A stretch of DNA of 36,054 nt from assembly GCA_021771695.1 (NCBI GenBank), contig JAETON010000026.1:1-36054 (forward strand), in the 5' to 3' direction. Within the stretch, counting starts at the first letter, position 1, and the number at the start of each line of letters is the position of its first letter. This stretch comes from Lachnospiraceae bacterium. Lineage in GTDB: Bacteria > Bacillota > Clostridia > Lachnospirales > Lachnospiraceae. Under the pieces are notes generated by a model that was not told the origin of the DNA, did no database searches, and saw only the letters and a program-made list of their open reading frames with translations. Made by a program: the position numbers and the translations under genes. Of this stretch, positions 25,587 to 34,258 are shown piece after piece.

Positions 25587-26717
25587 ATGGACACAAAAAT
25601 CAAATTTTTATATTTAAGTGAACCAGATATAATTAAGGCTGGTGTAAAGGATATGGATCAGTGCATTGAAGTTATGGAAAAAATGCTGATTACTCTTAAT
25701 GAGGGAGATTATGTAATGGCAGGAAATAATCACAATTCTCATGGAGCAATGGTAACATTCCCAAATCATCCGAAATTCCCAAGTATGCCTAAAAATGCAG
25801 ATGACCGCCGTTTCATGGCAATGCCGGCATATCTTGGAGGCGACTGTCAGATGGCTGGTATGAAATGGTATGGCTCTAATGTAGAGAATAAGAAAAAAGG
25901 ATTACCAAGATCCATTTTAATGATGATGTTGAACGATAAGGATACAGGAGCACCATTAGCTATGATGTCTGCCAATCTCATCAGCAGTTATCGAACAGGA
26001 GCGATTCCGGGTGTTGGTGCAAAATATTTAGCGAAAAAGGATGCTGAGACCGTTGGAATTATCGGTCCTGGCGTTATGGGAAAAACCTCTTTAAGAGCAT
26101 TTGTAAGTGCCTGTGCAAATTTGAATACATTGAAAGTGAAAGGGCGGGGAAAAAAGTCTATGGATTCTTTTTTGGATTTTGTAAAAAAAGAGTGTCCACA
26201 GATTCAGAAAGTTACAGTATGTGAAACTGTAGAAGAAGCAGTTCGAGGCAGTGATATTATCTGTACCACAACAACGGCTCCCGTGAAAGAAAAAGATTTT
26301 CAATACATTGATAAAGCATGGGTAAAAAAAGGAGCATTGGTTTGTATGCCGTCTGCGGCAAGATTTGATGATGATTTTTTAATAAATGATTGCAAACTTG
26401 TAGTGGATAATTATAAGTTGTATGAAGCATGGGCAGAGGAATTTCCATATCCAAGCTATGAGCTGGTTCAGATTATTGGCTCTAAATTTACAGATCTTAT
26501 GCATGAAGGAAAAATACAAAGGGAAGACATTATAGATCTTGCGGATATCATTACTGGAAAATGTCTAGGAAGAGAAAATGATGATGATATTATTATTTAT
26601 TCTGTAGGAGGAATGCCGGTAGAAGATATTGCATGGGGAAAGGTTGTTTACCAAAATGCACTAAAACAGGGGATTGGTATAGAACTTCCTCTTTGGGATA
26701 CTCCGGAAATGGCGTAG
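25587..26717 (+). CDS. Ornithine cyclodeaminase/mu-crystallin family protein (tyramine oxidase subunit B-like)
   Basis: 376 residues of the OCD/mu-crystallin fold. The NAD(P)-binding loop GPGVMG is at 160-165, preceded by the family segment SANLISSYRTGAIPGVGAKYL and the substrate-side MKWYGSN. From memory, relatives are labelled tyramine oxidase subunit B in databases; no oxidase subunit A is in this window, so that name should not be taken as function. Family members deaminate, reduce or bind small amino acids and imines. Start: ATG 25587 with GAAGGAGG at 25574-25581; an upstream GTG in the same frame at 25545 lies within the terminator hairpin. It is the first gene of an operon with an AraC regulator, PII and an amino acid permease. 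Confidence 0.85.
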   Translation: MDTKIKFLYLSEPDIIKAGVKDMDQCIEVMEKMLITLNEGDYVMAGNNHNSHGAMVTFPNHPKFPSMPKNADDRRFMAMPAYLGGDCQMAGMKWYGSNVENKKKGLPRSILMMMLNDKDTGAPLAMMSANLISSYRTGAIPGVGAKYLAKKDAETVGIIGPGVMGKTSLRAFVSACANLNTLKVKGRGKKSMDSFLDFVKKECPQIQKVTVCETVEEAVRGSDIICTTTTAPVKEKDFQYIDKAWVKKGALVCMPSAARFDDDFLINDCKLVVDNYKLYEAWAEEFPYPSYELVQIIGSKFTDLMHEGKIQREDIIDLADIITGKCLGRENDDDIIIYSVGGMPVEDIAWGKVVYQNALKQGIGIELPLWDTPEMA

Positions 26718-26740
26718 ATTCTAAATGGGAGAGGATGCTT

Positions 26741-27574
26741 ATGAGAAAAGATATACCATGCAATATTATGGTACAGCCTTATATGGCAATGTATGCCAAA
26801 AATTATCATTCATTAATACAAAAAAGTTATGGGATATCTCATTTCTATGAATTTACGATAGATGAAATGAAGAATCAGATTCAGGCAGTACCAGATGGAA
26901 GTGTGGATTTACTTTTTGAAATAGGAAGTCAAAAAATCCGAACCTATATTGGCGGGACAGTTTTAAAAGCAAAACAGTGGCCGTTTATGATAGGTGAAAG
27001 ATACTTTGGTATTCGATTTCAACCTGGAAGATGTGTTCTTCCGGAGGGATTGAAAATTCAGCAGATTATTGACTGCGATTTGGAAATTGATGGGAATAGT
27101 TTTGGAAGCCGTCTACCGGAATTAATCGCAGAAAAAAACACTTTGCAGGAATGTGCATCTGTTTTTTTGAAAAATTATCTGCAAAAAAATCAAAAAGATG
27201 CGGAAACGAAGTATAGGGTTTCGCTGGAAGGTTATATCCAAAAACGAATATGTGAAAGCAGGGGAAATATTACTATCCTTGAATTAGCAGAAGAAACTGG
27301 TTATACGGAATGTTATATACGAAGGGTTTTTAAAAAAATTCATGGAATTAGTCCAAAAGTATTTGCACGATTTGTACGATTCCAAAATTTATTAAAGCAG
27401 ATGGAGCATTTTGCAGAAATTAATCAAATGGAGGAAATGGCATTATCCTGCGGATATTATGATCAATCTCACATGATTAAAGATTTCAAATGTTTTGCGG
27501 GAATGACCCCGGAATCTTATCTGCATCTTATCAGGCAAAACAACAGAAAAATGTATAAACACAGGAGGTTTTGA
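26741..27574 (+). CDS. AraC-family transcriptional regulator
   Basis: 277 residues. The C-terminal 100 residues form the double helix-turn-helix: ITILELAEETGYTECYIRRVF, then EMALSCGYYDQSHMIKDF and FAGMTPESYLH. The N-terminal part (VDLLFEIGSQKIRTYIGGTV, FGIRFQPGRC) resembles the DUF6597-type sensor domain rather than the arabinose cupin. Start: ATG 26741 with GAGAGGA seven bases upstream. It lies 23 bases behind the OCD-family gene and its stop is just before the PII start, so it is an internal operon member and the likely activator of the promoter at 25414. Confidence 0.9.
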   Translation: MRKDIPCNIMVQPYMAMYAKNYHSLIQKSYGISHFYEFTIDEMKNQIQAVPDGSVDLLFEIGSQKIRTYIGGTVLKAKQWPFMIGERYFGIRFQPGRCVLPEGLKIQQIIDCDLEIDGNSFGSRLPELIAEKNTLQECASVFLKNYLQKNQKDAETKYRVSLEGYIQKRICESRGNITILELAEETGYTECYIRRVFKKIHGISPKVFARFVRFQNLLKQMEHFAEINQMEEMALSCGYYDQSHMIKDFKCFAGMTPESYLHLIRQNNRKMYKHRRF

Positions 27575-27576
27575 AA

Positions 27577-27921
27577 ATGAGCTTATCAAAAATTGAAATT
27601 ATTACAGGAATGTCTAAGCTGCCAAATTTAAAATCCGTTTTAAGTAAAGCAGGTGTCCGGGGAATGACGGTGATGCAGGTGCTGGGATGCGGGATTGAGA
27701 AAGGAACCCGCGAGTATGAAATGGAGGGTGAATATGAAATGGAACTTCTGCCGAAACAGCAGATTAATATTGTTGTTGAGACAACAAAAGTAAATGAGAT
27801 TATTGAAGTGGTAAAGCAGGAATTATATACAGGACATATTGGAGATGGAAAGATTTTTACTTACCATCTGGATAATGCAATTAGAGTAAGAACTGGCGAT
27901 GAAGGCCTGGATGCACTGTAA
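27577..27921 (+). CDS. PII-family signal protein without the canonical Tyr51
   Basis: 114 residues with the PII fold. It has a T-loop region (KGTREYEMEGEYEMELLPK, 42-60), a B-loop TGHIGDGKIF (85-94) and a C-terminal IRVRTGDEG. Aligned without gaps to E. coli GlnB (KGHTELYRGAEYMVDFLPK), the uridylylated Tyr51 corresponds to E48, with a tyrosine one place earlier. Regulation by uridylylation is therefore doubtful, while ATP/ADP and 2-oxoglutarate binding remains plausible. Start: ATG 27577 with AGGAGG eight bases upstream. Its partner is probably the amino acid permease encoded 14 bases downstream, in place of the usual AmtB. Confidence 0.9.
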   Translation: MSLSKIEIITGMSKLPNLKSVLSKAGVRGMTVMQVLGCGIEKGTREYEMEGEYEMELLPKQQINIVVETTKVNEIIEVVKQELYTGHIGDGKIFTYHLDNAIRVRTGDEGLDAL

Positions 27922-27935
27922 CAGGAGGAATTCAT

Positions 27936-29342
27936 ATGGAAGATGAAAAGAAACTTGGATTAAAAAGTGTTGTTTCTGTTTCTGTAGGGCTGGTAATTGC
28001 TACCAGCTGTCTAGTGTCGCTTGGACAAGGTGCAGGGACCATAGGCATTGTATTTATATTTGCGATGATTATTGCCTGTATTCTGAATATGATAACAGTG
28101 GCTTCGCTTTCCGAATTAAATGCTTTAATGCCAAATACGACAGGAGGTTTGGCACAGTATACTTTGACAAGTATGGGGCCTTTTCCTACGCTGATTTCTA
28201 TGGTTGGCGGGTATCTTTTATGTAATGTACTTTCTTCCGGTGTAGAAGCTTCTATTTTTGCCTATGCCATGGAACAGACATTTCATTTACCGATACCGCG
28301 GATTACCTATACCATTGTGATGACTGTGATTTTATTGATCGCAAATTTAAGAGGAGTAGATATGTTTGCCAAAATTCAGGATTTGGTGTCTTATCTTTTG
28401 ATTGGCTCTATGGCAATTATGGGTATTATCGGAGCCATTGGAATAGGAACTGGAAAAATGGTAAAACAGCCGTTTTATATGACATTGGATATTCCTACTA
28501 TTGTTTCCATGACAGCGGTTGCATTCTGGTTATTTATTGGAGCAGAATATGCAATTCCAATTTCAAAAGAAGTAAAAAACGCTAAACGTAATGTTCCTTT
28601 GGGGATGATGCTGGGGTTAGCATTGATTTGCATCGTGCAGTCAATTCTTGTGTTTGGTTTTCATAATTATACAGACTGGGGAGAACTTGCAGATTCTGCT
28701 GCACCGCATTTACTTTATGGGGCAAATTTATTAGGACAGTCAGGAAAAATCTGGATGGCATTTGTTGCAGCACTGGCAGTTATCAGTTCACAAAATTCCG
28801 GTGTTCAAGGATTATCCAGTATTTGCCAGGGAATGGCAAAGATGAATATGATTCCGCAATGTTTTGCAAAAACTAATAAAAATGGAGTACCATATATTGG
28901 TGTTTGGTTTGTAAGTATTTTAATTACTGTGTTTGCAGTTGTAAGTAATGGGTCCACAGATGCCATTAGTTTTCTGATTCTGGTAGGTTCTGTGTTTTGG
29001 ATGTTTTCTTATATTTTTGCACATATTGATGTCATTATTTTAAGGAGACGTCTTCCGAAGGCACCAAGATCCTTTAAAACACCGGGAGGTTATCTGCTTC
29101 CGGTAATAGGAATTCTTGGGACCGTATATATGATTTTAAATATTTCAACGGATCCTGTGGAGCGTCATACTATTTGGATTTTAACAGGAGTAGTGTTTGC
29201 AATCTTGGCAGTTTATTCATTTTTCTGGATTAAATTTAAAATGAAGATGCCTGTGTTTCAAAGTGTTCCATTGGAAAAGGTAATGGCAATGGAAAACAGC
29301 ATGTATTATCAGGTTCGGAAACGGCGGGGAATATGCCAATAA
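27936..29342 (+). CDS. APC-family amino acid permease
   Basis: 468 residues with about 12 hydrophobic segments. TM1 carries the helix-breaking substrate-binding region (VIATSCLVSLGQGAGTIG), and TM6 the FWLFIGAEYAIPISKEVKNA segment; both are typical of amino acid-polyamine-organocation transporters. The substrate cannot be read from sequence. Start: ATG 27936 with AGGAGG upstream. It is the last gene of the operon; the PII gene just before it suggests control of uptake by nitrogen or energy state. Confidence 0.93.
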   Translation: MEDEKKLGLKSVVSVSVGLVIATSCLVSLGQGAGTIGIVFIFAMIIACILNMITVASLSELNALMPNTTGGLAQYTLTSMGPFPTLISMVGGYLLCNVLSSGVEASIFAYAMEQTFHLPIPRITYTIVMTVILLIANLRGVDMFAKIQDLVSYLLIGSMAIMGIIGAIGIGTGKMVKQPFYMTLDIPTIVSMTAVAFWLFIGAEYAIPISKEVKNAKRNVPLGMMLGLALICIVQSILVFGFHNYTDWGELADSAAPHLLYGANLLGQSGKIWMAFVAALAVISSQNSGVQGLSSICQGMAKMNMIPQCFAKTNKNGVPYIGVWFVSILITVFAVVSNGSTDAISFLILVGSVFWMFSYIFAHIDVIILRRRLPKAPRSFKTPGGYLLPVIGILGTVYMILNISTDPVERHTIWILTGVVFAILAVYSFFWIKFKMKMPVFQSVPLEKVMAMENSMYYQVRKRRGICQ

Positions 29343-29349
29343 AAAAGGG

Positions 29350-29381
29350 AAAAAGTCATGGATTTTGGTCTATGGCTTTTT
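29350..29381 (+). terminator. Terminator after the permease gene
   Basis: AAAAAGTCATGGA pairs with TCTATGGCTTTTT around TTTTGG (13 positions, two G-U), followed by CTTTCTTTTTC. Confidence 0.85.
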
Positions 29382-29392
29382 CTTTCTTTTTC

Positions 29393-29430
29393 TTGACATG
29401 CTGTGCCTTTTATTATAGCCTATGTATAAC
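29393..29430 (+). promoter_or_regulatory. Promoter region and possible operator of gntR-clpC
   Basis: A -35 TTGACA lies at 29393-29398; the -10 is unclear (TATAGC at 29414 is the best, 15-base spacing). ATTATA (29412-29417) and TATAAC (29425-29430) form a near dyad seven bases apart, placed where YtrA-type GntR proteins autoregulate. Confidence 0.38.
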
Positions 29431-29471
29431 AAGGTAAAAAGATGAATTATATCAGAAAGAAGGAATTGCAT

Positions 29472-29849
29472 ATGATATTGGAGATTGATTTCAATAGTGA
29501 TGAGGCAATCTATGTCCAGCTTCGGAATCAAATTATTTTAGGAATTGCATGTGAAGAATTTGTGGATGGGGAATCTTTGCCGTCTGTACGTCAGCTGGCG
29601 CAGATTCTTGGTGTGAACATGCACACGGTAAATAAAGCATATGCTATTTTAAGGGAAGAAGGATATTTGAAGTTAGACCGAAGAAAAGGTGCAGTGGTTA
29701 GTGTAGAAACTCTGGAGAAGCAAAAAGAGCTGGAAGCAGTGGGTGAAGGATTACAGATGCTGGTTGCAGAAGCCATTTGCAAAGGGGTTACCAGAGAGGA
29801 GATGTATCAGCTGGTAGATCATATGTATCAAAAACTAGACAAAAATTAG
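29472..29849 (+). CDS. GntR-family regulator, YtrA type
   Basis: 125 residues. The winged helix-turn-helix spans about 10-78 (IYVQLRNQIILGIACEEF, LPSVRQLAQILGVNMHTVNKAY, LREEGYLKLDRRKGAVV), followed by only about 45 residues. The short C-terminal helix pair is the YtrA subfamily, which usually controls adjacent transporter operons and responds to poorly known signals. Here its neighbour is instead a ClpC-like unfoldase, starting 8 bases after its stop. Start: ATG 29472 with GAAGGA eight bases upstream; an earlier ATG at 29442 is in frame without a good ribosome site. Confidence 0.9.
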   Translation: MILEIDFNSDEAIYVQLRNQIILGIACEEFVDGESLPSVRQLAQILGVNMHTVNKAYAILREEGYLKLDRRKGAVVSVETLEKQKELEAVGEGLQMLVAEAICKGVTREEMYQLVDHMYQKLDKN

Positions 29850-29857
29850 GAGGGATT

Positions 29858-32320
29858 ATGAACAGATTACCGTTTACTAAATTCGCAGTCAGAGCCTTGG
29901 AGGAAGGCAGAGAAATTGCAAAATTTTTTGGATTTCGGGATATCAGCAGTATTTTTTTGATTCTTGGGTTATATGGCGTGGATGGTTCTATGGCAAGTGA
30001 AGTCTTGAAAATGCATGGACTGACTAGAGAAATGATAGAAGATTATATACAAAAAAAAGCACAGCGGCCAAAAGATGGAAGAAAGAAAAGTGCTTATACA
30101 CCAAAATCGGAAGCAATTCTTGAGATGTCAGGGGAACTTGCATTAAAATATGGATGTGATGCGATTGGATCAGAACATATTTTAATGGCAATCATACGTG
30201 ATGGTGATAACGAGGCATTGGAAATTCTCAAAAAAAATAAAATAGCATTAGACGGCATTTATACAGACATTCTAGTAACTGCGGGTATGGATTATAAAAC
30301 AGCGAAAGCAGAATTCAGTGAAGCAATGAATTTGGATATGTATGATGGGGAAGACAGTTCAGATTCTATGTTGGAACAGTTTAGTACAGATTTGACGGAA
30401 AAAGCTGCTGAGGGGCAGTTAGATCCGATGATTGGCAGAGAAGAAGAGATGGAACGTCTGATGCAGGTGCTTTGCCGCAGAACAAAGAATAATCCATGTT
30501 TGATTGGAGATCCGGGGGTTGGGAAAACAGCTATCGTAGAAGGATTAGCACAGAAAATTGCAGATGGAACAGTTCCAGCTCTGCTTCAGAATAAAAGGCT
30601 GCTTTCTTTGGATTTAACACGAGTTATTGCAGGGACGAAGTATCGCGGCGAATTTGAAGAACGGATGAAGCGGATTGTGACAGAAGCAACAGAAGATCCG
30701 TCTGTGATATTATTTATCGACGAAATTCATACGATGATTGGTGCCGGCGGTTCTGAAGGTGCGATGGATGCATCAAATATTGTAAAACCTGCTTTGGCAA
30801 GAGGTGATTTTCAATTGGTTGGTGCGACAACCAGCGAAGAATATACGAAGTATTTTGAAAAAGATGCAGCATTGGTCCGAAGATTTCAGCCGGTACGGAT
30901 TGACGAACCTTCTGTGGAACAGACAGTGGATATTTTAAATGGATTAAAATATCGATTTGAAGACTATCATAAAGTTTTAGTGTCAGAAGATGTCATTCGA
31001 GATATGGTTGTATTATCAGACCGCTATATTAGTGACCGATTTCTGCCGGATAAGGCAATTGATTTATTGGATGAAGCTTGTGCCAGAAAGCGTATGGGGC
31101 TTTTAAAGATTTCAGGGGATTTTCAAAAAGAAACAAAAGAGCTGAATCATATAATATCATTGATTGAAGATGCGATTTCTGATGGAGATATGAGAAAAGC
31201 CAGAGAGCTGAAAGAGCAAAAGCAGAAACAGCAAAAAGCTTTGGAACGAAAGAAAAACAGAATGTTAAAACAGCAGAATACAGTTCCTCAGCTCGAAGTG
31301 GAGGATGCAGAAAATATTGTTTCCTTATGGACGAAAATACCGGTGAATCAGCTGAAAAAAGGAGATATGGAACGACTTCGCAATTTGGAAAAAGAACTTC
31401 ATAAGCAGGTGATTGGACAGGATCAGGCAGTTGAAGCAGTGGCAAAAGCAATTAAGAGAAGCAGGGTTGGATTAAAAAATCCACGGCGTCCAATAGGCTC
31501 TTTTCTGTTTCTTGGACCAACGGGTGTTGGGAAGACAGAATTGTCCAAGACATTAGCAAAAGCGATGTTTGGAAGGGAAGAGGATTTGATTCGTGTCGAT
31601 ATGTCTGAATATATGGAAAAACACAGTGTATCGAAGATCATCGGTTCTCCTCCGGGTTACGTCGGATTTGGGGAAGGCGGACAGTTAAGCGAACAAATCA
31701 GGCGGCATCCATATTCTGTTATTTTGTTTGATGAAATCGAAAAAGCACATCCGGATGTATTTAACATTTTACTGCAGGTTTTGGATGACGGGCATATTAC
31801 AGATTCTAATGGGCGTTTGGTAGATTTTAAAAATACTGTGATTATTATGACGTCCAATGCAGGAGCTAATCGGATCATTGCACCAAAACAGCTTGGTTTT
31901 ACAACGGTAACGGACAAGGCAAAAAATCATGAAAAGATGACGAAAGGAGTTATGGAAGAAGTCAAACAGATTTTCCGTCCGGAATTTTTAAATCGAATTG
32001 ACGAAACGATTGTATTTGCAGTTTTAACGAGAGAAGAAGTCCGTCAGATTGCAAAATTGTTTTTAGAAGAGGTAAAAGGGAGATTAAAAGATAATTATCA
32101 TGTATCATTAAAAGTGACGGCAGGTGCCATAGATTGGCTGTCTCAAAAAGGATATGATGAGAATTATGGGGCAAGACCTCTGCGCCGTGTGATTCAAAAT
32201 GAGATTGAAGATGTGCTGGCAGATTGGATTTTAACAGAGAGATTAAAGTATGGGGATCAGCTGACGATTGGAAAGAAAGATAAAAAACTGACATTTTCCG
32301 TAAAGGAAGCTAGTAAATAA
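29858..32320 (+). CDS. ClpC-like AAA+ unfoldase, ATP-binding subunit of a Clp protease
   Basis: 820 residues with two AAA+ modules. Walker A1 GDPGVGKT is at 217-224 and Walker A2 GPTGVGKT at 553-560. Walker B motifs are ILFIDEIHT and ILFDEIEKAHP, with arginine-finger regions after each. The N-terminal 150 residues resemble the Clp N-domain pair, and a short middle region with UVR-like charge (DAISDGDMRKARELKEQKQ, near 436) fits ClpC rather than ClpB. LGF at 679-681 in APKQLGFTT is the ClpP-docking loop, so it should feed substrates to ClpP. Start: ATG 29858 with TAGGAGG upstream. There is no ctsR-mcsA-mcsB; a GntR gene takes their place. Confidence 0.93.
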   Translation: MNRLPFTKFAVRALEEGREIAKFFGFRDISSIFLILGLYGVDGSMASEVLKMHGLTREMIEDYIQKKAQRPKDGRKKSAYTPKSEAILEMSGELALKYGCDAIGSEHILMAIIRDGDNEALEILKKNKIALDGIYTDILVTAGMDYKTAKAEFSEAMNLDMYDGEDSSDSMLEQFSTDLTEKAAEGQLDPMIGREEEMERLMQVLCRRTKNNPCLIGDPGVGKTAIVEGLAQKIADGTVPALLQNKRLLSLDLTRVIAGTKYRGEFEERMKRIVTEATEDPSVILFIDEIHTMIGAGGSEGAMDASNIVKPALARGDFQLVGATTSEEYTKYFEKDAALVRRFQPVRIDEPSVEQTVDILNGLKYRFEDYHKVLVSEDVIRDMVVLSDRYISDRFLPDKAIDLLDEACARKRMGLLKISGDFQKETKELNHIISLIEDAISDGDMRKARELKEQKQKQQKALERKKNRMLKQQNTVPQLEVEDAENIVSLWTKIPVNQLKKGDMERLRNLEKELHKQVIGQDQAVEAVAKAIKRSRVGLKNPRRPIGSFLFLGPTGVGKTELSKTLAKAMFGREEDLIRVDMSEYMEKHSVSKIIGSPPGYVGFGEGGQLSEQIRRHPYSVILFDEIEKAHPDVFNILLQVLDDGHITDSNGRLVDFKNTVIIMTSNAGANRIIAPKQLGFTTVTDKAKNHEKMTKGVMEEVKQIFRPEFLNRIDETIVFAVLTREEVRQIAKLFLEEVKGRLKDNYHVSLKVTAGAIDWLSQKGYDENYGARPLRRVIQNEIEDVLADWILTERLKYGDQLTIGKKDKKLTFSVKEASK

Positions 32321-32333
32321 CTAGGAAATATTA

Positions 32334-32339
32334 TATAAT
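32334..32339 (+). promoter_or_regulatory. Possible -10 element for the 138-residue gene
   Basis: TATAAT lies in an AT-rich stretch after the clpC-like stop; the -35 at 17-base spacing (TAGTAA) is poor. The leader would be about 45 bases before the ATG at 32390. Confidence 0.3.
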
Positions 32340-32389
32340 AAAAAAGTATAAAGTGGTGTGTAACCCAACATTAATAGGAGGATAAAACG

Positions 32390-32806
32390 ATGGCAGTGGT
32401 AACTGAATTATTTCGCAGTGAAGAGAATGGAACCCTTTGCTTTGGTGATTATACATTAGCAGCAAAAGCAAAGAAAGGAGATATCGAATTTGAAGGAGAC
32501 ATCTACAAGATTAAGACATTTAAAACGATGACAAAATTAGATAAGAACGGGCAATTGATTTTTGAATCTGTACCGGGTTCTGCTGTGCATAACTTTGCAG
32601 CTACAACAGATGGAGTTGCATTCGATATTGAGTCTAACGGGGATGTTCAGGTAACATTAGAAGTAGAACCACAGCAGGAATATAAGGTATATATCAATAA
32701 TATCAATATTGGAACAATGAAAGCAAATCTGGCAGGAAAACTGACATTGAGTGTAGAATTAAGTGAAGGTACAGCAGCATCTGTCAGAGTAAAGAAACAG
32801 AAATAA
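32390..32806 (+). CDS. Small beta-rich protein of unknown function
   Basis: 138 residues, soluble, with no signal peptide or cysteine pattern. The N-terminal 55 residues (NGTLCFGDYTLAAKAKKGD, IYKIKTFKTMTKLDKNGQLI) and the C-terminal 60 (VQVTLEVEPQQEYKVYINN, LAGKLTLSVELSEG) alternate like beta strands, suggesting a small beta-sandwich. I recall close relatives in Lachnospiraceae carrying the database label endosialidase, but nothing here is long enough or has the motifs for a glycosidase. Start: ATG 32390 with TAGGAGG upstream. It lies 69 bases after clpC and 19 before radA; no functional link is obvious. Confidence 0.82.
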   Translation: MAVVTELFRSEENGTLCFGDYTLAAKAKKGDIEFEGDIYKIKTFKTMTKLDKNGQLIFESVPGSAVHNFAATTDGVAFDIESNGDVQVTLEVEPQQEYKVYINNINIGTMKANLAGKLTLSVELSEGTAASVRVKKQK

Positions 32807-32825
32807 AAAAGAGCGGGGAGAATCT

Positions 32826-34181
32826 ATGGCAAAGCAAAAGACAGTCTATTTCTGCAGTGAATGCGGTCATGAATCTTCTAAATGGATGGGACAGTGCCCA
32901 GCATGTAAGCAATGGAATACTTTTGTAGAGGAAAAGATAATACCAGCCAAAAAAGGAGGGGCGAAGCCGTTAAAGACTTCAGCCTCTCCTATGAATATAT
33001 CAGAAGTCAAAGTTCAGAATGAAAAACGGATTTCTACAGGAATTCATGAGCTGGATAGAGTTTTAGGCGGAGGGATTGTAACTGGCTCCCTATCCTTGGT
33101 CGGAGGGGATCCGGGTATTGGAAAGTCAACTCTGCTTTTGCAGGTATGCAGAAATTTGGCGAACAGCAGAAGAAAAGTTTTGTATGTTTCCGGTGAGGAA
33201 TCTATGCACCAGATTAAGATTCGTGCAGAGAGAATTGGAACTTTTGAACAGGAGATGCTGTTATTTTGTGAGACAGATTTGGATGAAATCTGTCACGCAG
33301 TTTTAAAGGCAAAGCCGGAATTTGTTGTAATTGATTCGATTCAGACCATGTATAGTGAAGAGCTATCTTCTGCAGCAGGAAGTGTGTCTCAGGTGCGGGA
33401 AGTAACATCGAAAATGATGCGTATTGCAAAAGAAGAAAATATAGCAGTATTTATTGTAGGACATGTTACCAAAGAGGGTGTTGTTGCCGGACCGAGAACA
33501 TTGGAACATATGGTAGATACAGTATTATATTTTGAAGGAGAGAGAGAAGCAGCTTATCGGATATTAAGGGGCGTCAAGAATCGTTTTGGTTCCACGAACG
33601 AAATTGGCGTTTTTGAAATGTGTTCCAATGGATTGATGGAGGTCGAAAATCCATCCAAAACAATGTTAAGCGGAAGACCTTTGGATGCTTCTGGTTCGGT
33701 TGTTGTATGTTCTATGGAAGGAACCAGACCGATTTTGATTGAAATTCAAGCATTGGTTTCACCAACCAGCTTTCAGATGCCAAGGAGAACAGCAGTAGGA
33801 ATTGATTATAATCGAGTGAATTTATTAATGGCTGTATTAGAAAAAAGAGTTGGACTTCAGTTAGGCGGTTGTGATGCCTATGTGAATTTGGCTGGAGGAA
33901 TGCGTTTGGGAGAGCCGGCCATTGATCTTGGGATTATTATGGCCATTGCATCCAGCTATAAAAATGCTACCATTCCGGAAGATACGATTATTTTTGGTGA
34001 AGTTGGATTGGTCGGTGAAGTCCGGGCAGTATCTGGAGGAGAAGCGAGAATTAAAGAAGCAGAGAAGTTAGGATTTAAACGATGTATTCTGCCTAAGGCA
34101 AATGTAGAAGCTTTAAAGACTTCTAAGCAGATACATTTATTGGGAGTATCCAACGTAAGGGATGCATTAGATTTGATATAA
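32826..34181 (+). CDS. radA: DNA repair protein RadA
   Basis: 451 residues, the standard length. It is a RecA-like helicase/branch-migration factor in recombination. The C4 zinc finger is C10, C13, C24, C27; Walker A GGDPGIGKST is at 93-102; the RadA-specific KNRFG is at 251-255; and the C-terminal Lon-protease-like domain (GCDAYVNLAGGMRLGEPAIDL) lacks the catalytic serine, as in all RadA. Start: ATG 32826 with CGGGGAG upstream. It follows the 138-residue gene by 19 bases, so it may share its transcript. Confidence 0.97.
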   Translation: MAKQKTVYFCSECGHESSKWMGQCPACKQWNTFVEEKIIPAKKGGAKPLKTSASPMNISEVKVQNEKRISTGIHELDRVLGGGIVTGSLSLVGGDPGIGKSTLLLQVCRNLANSRRKVLYVSGEESMHQIKIRAERIGTFEQEMLLFCETDLDEICHAVLKAKPEFVVIDSIQTMYSEELSSAAGSVSQVREVTSKMMRIAKEENIAVFIVGHVTKEGVVAGPRTLEHMVDTVLYFEGEREAAYRILRGVKNRFGSTNEIGVFEMCSNGLMEVENPSKTMLSGRPLDASGSVVVCSMEGTRPILIEIQALVSPTSFQMPRRTAVGIDYNRVNLLMAVLEKRVGLQLGGCDAYVNLAGGMRLGEPAIDLGIIMAIASSYKNATIPEDTIIFGEVGLVGEVRAVSGGEARIKEAEKLGFKRCILPKANVEALKTSKQIHLLGVSNVRDALDLI

Positions 34182-34198
34182 TCATCAAATTTTCAGGG

Positions 34199-34227
34199 TG
34201 GACGAGTTTGACATGATAAGGTATTAT
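34199..34227 (+). promoter_or_regulatory. Possible promoter of glnS
   Basis: TGGACG (34199-34204), a 17-base spacer, then TATTAT (34222-34227). The leader is about 25 bases, with no room for a T-box. Confidence 0.42.
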
Positions 34228-34258
34228 ATAGAGAAGAAATATCATATGGAGGACAGAC

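Noticed and set aside
34182-34258. T-box leader for glnS
   Set aside because: The gap is 77 bases, without a specifier stem or terminator; GGGTGGACG looks like the T-box bulge only by chance and lacks any supporting structure.
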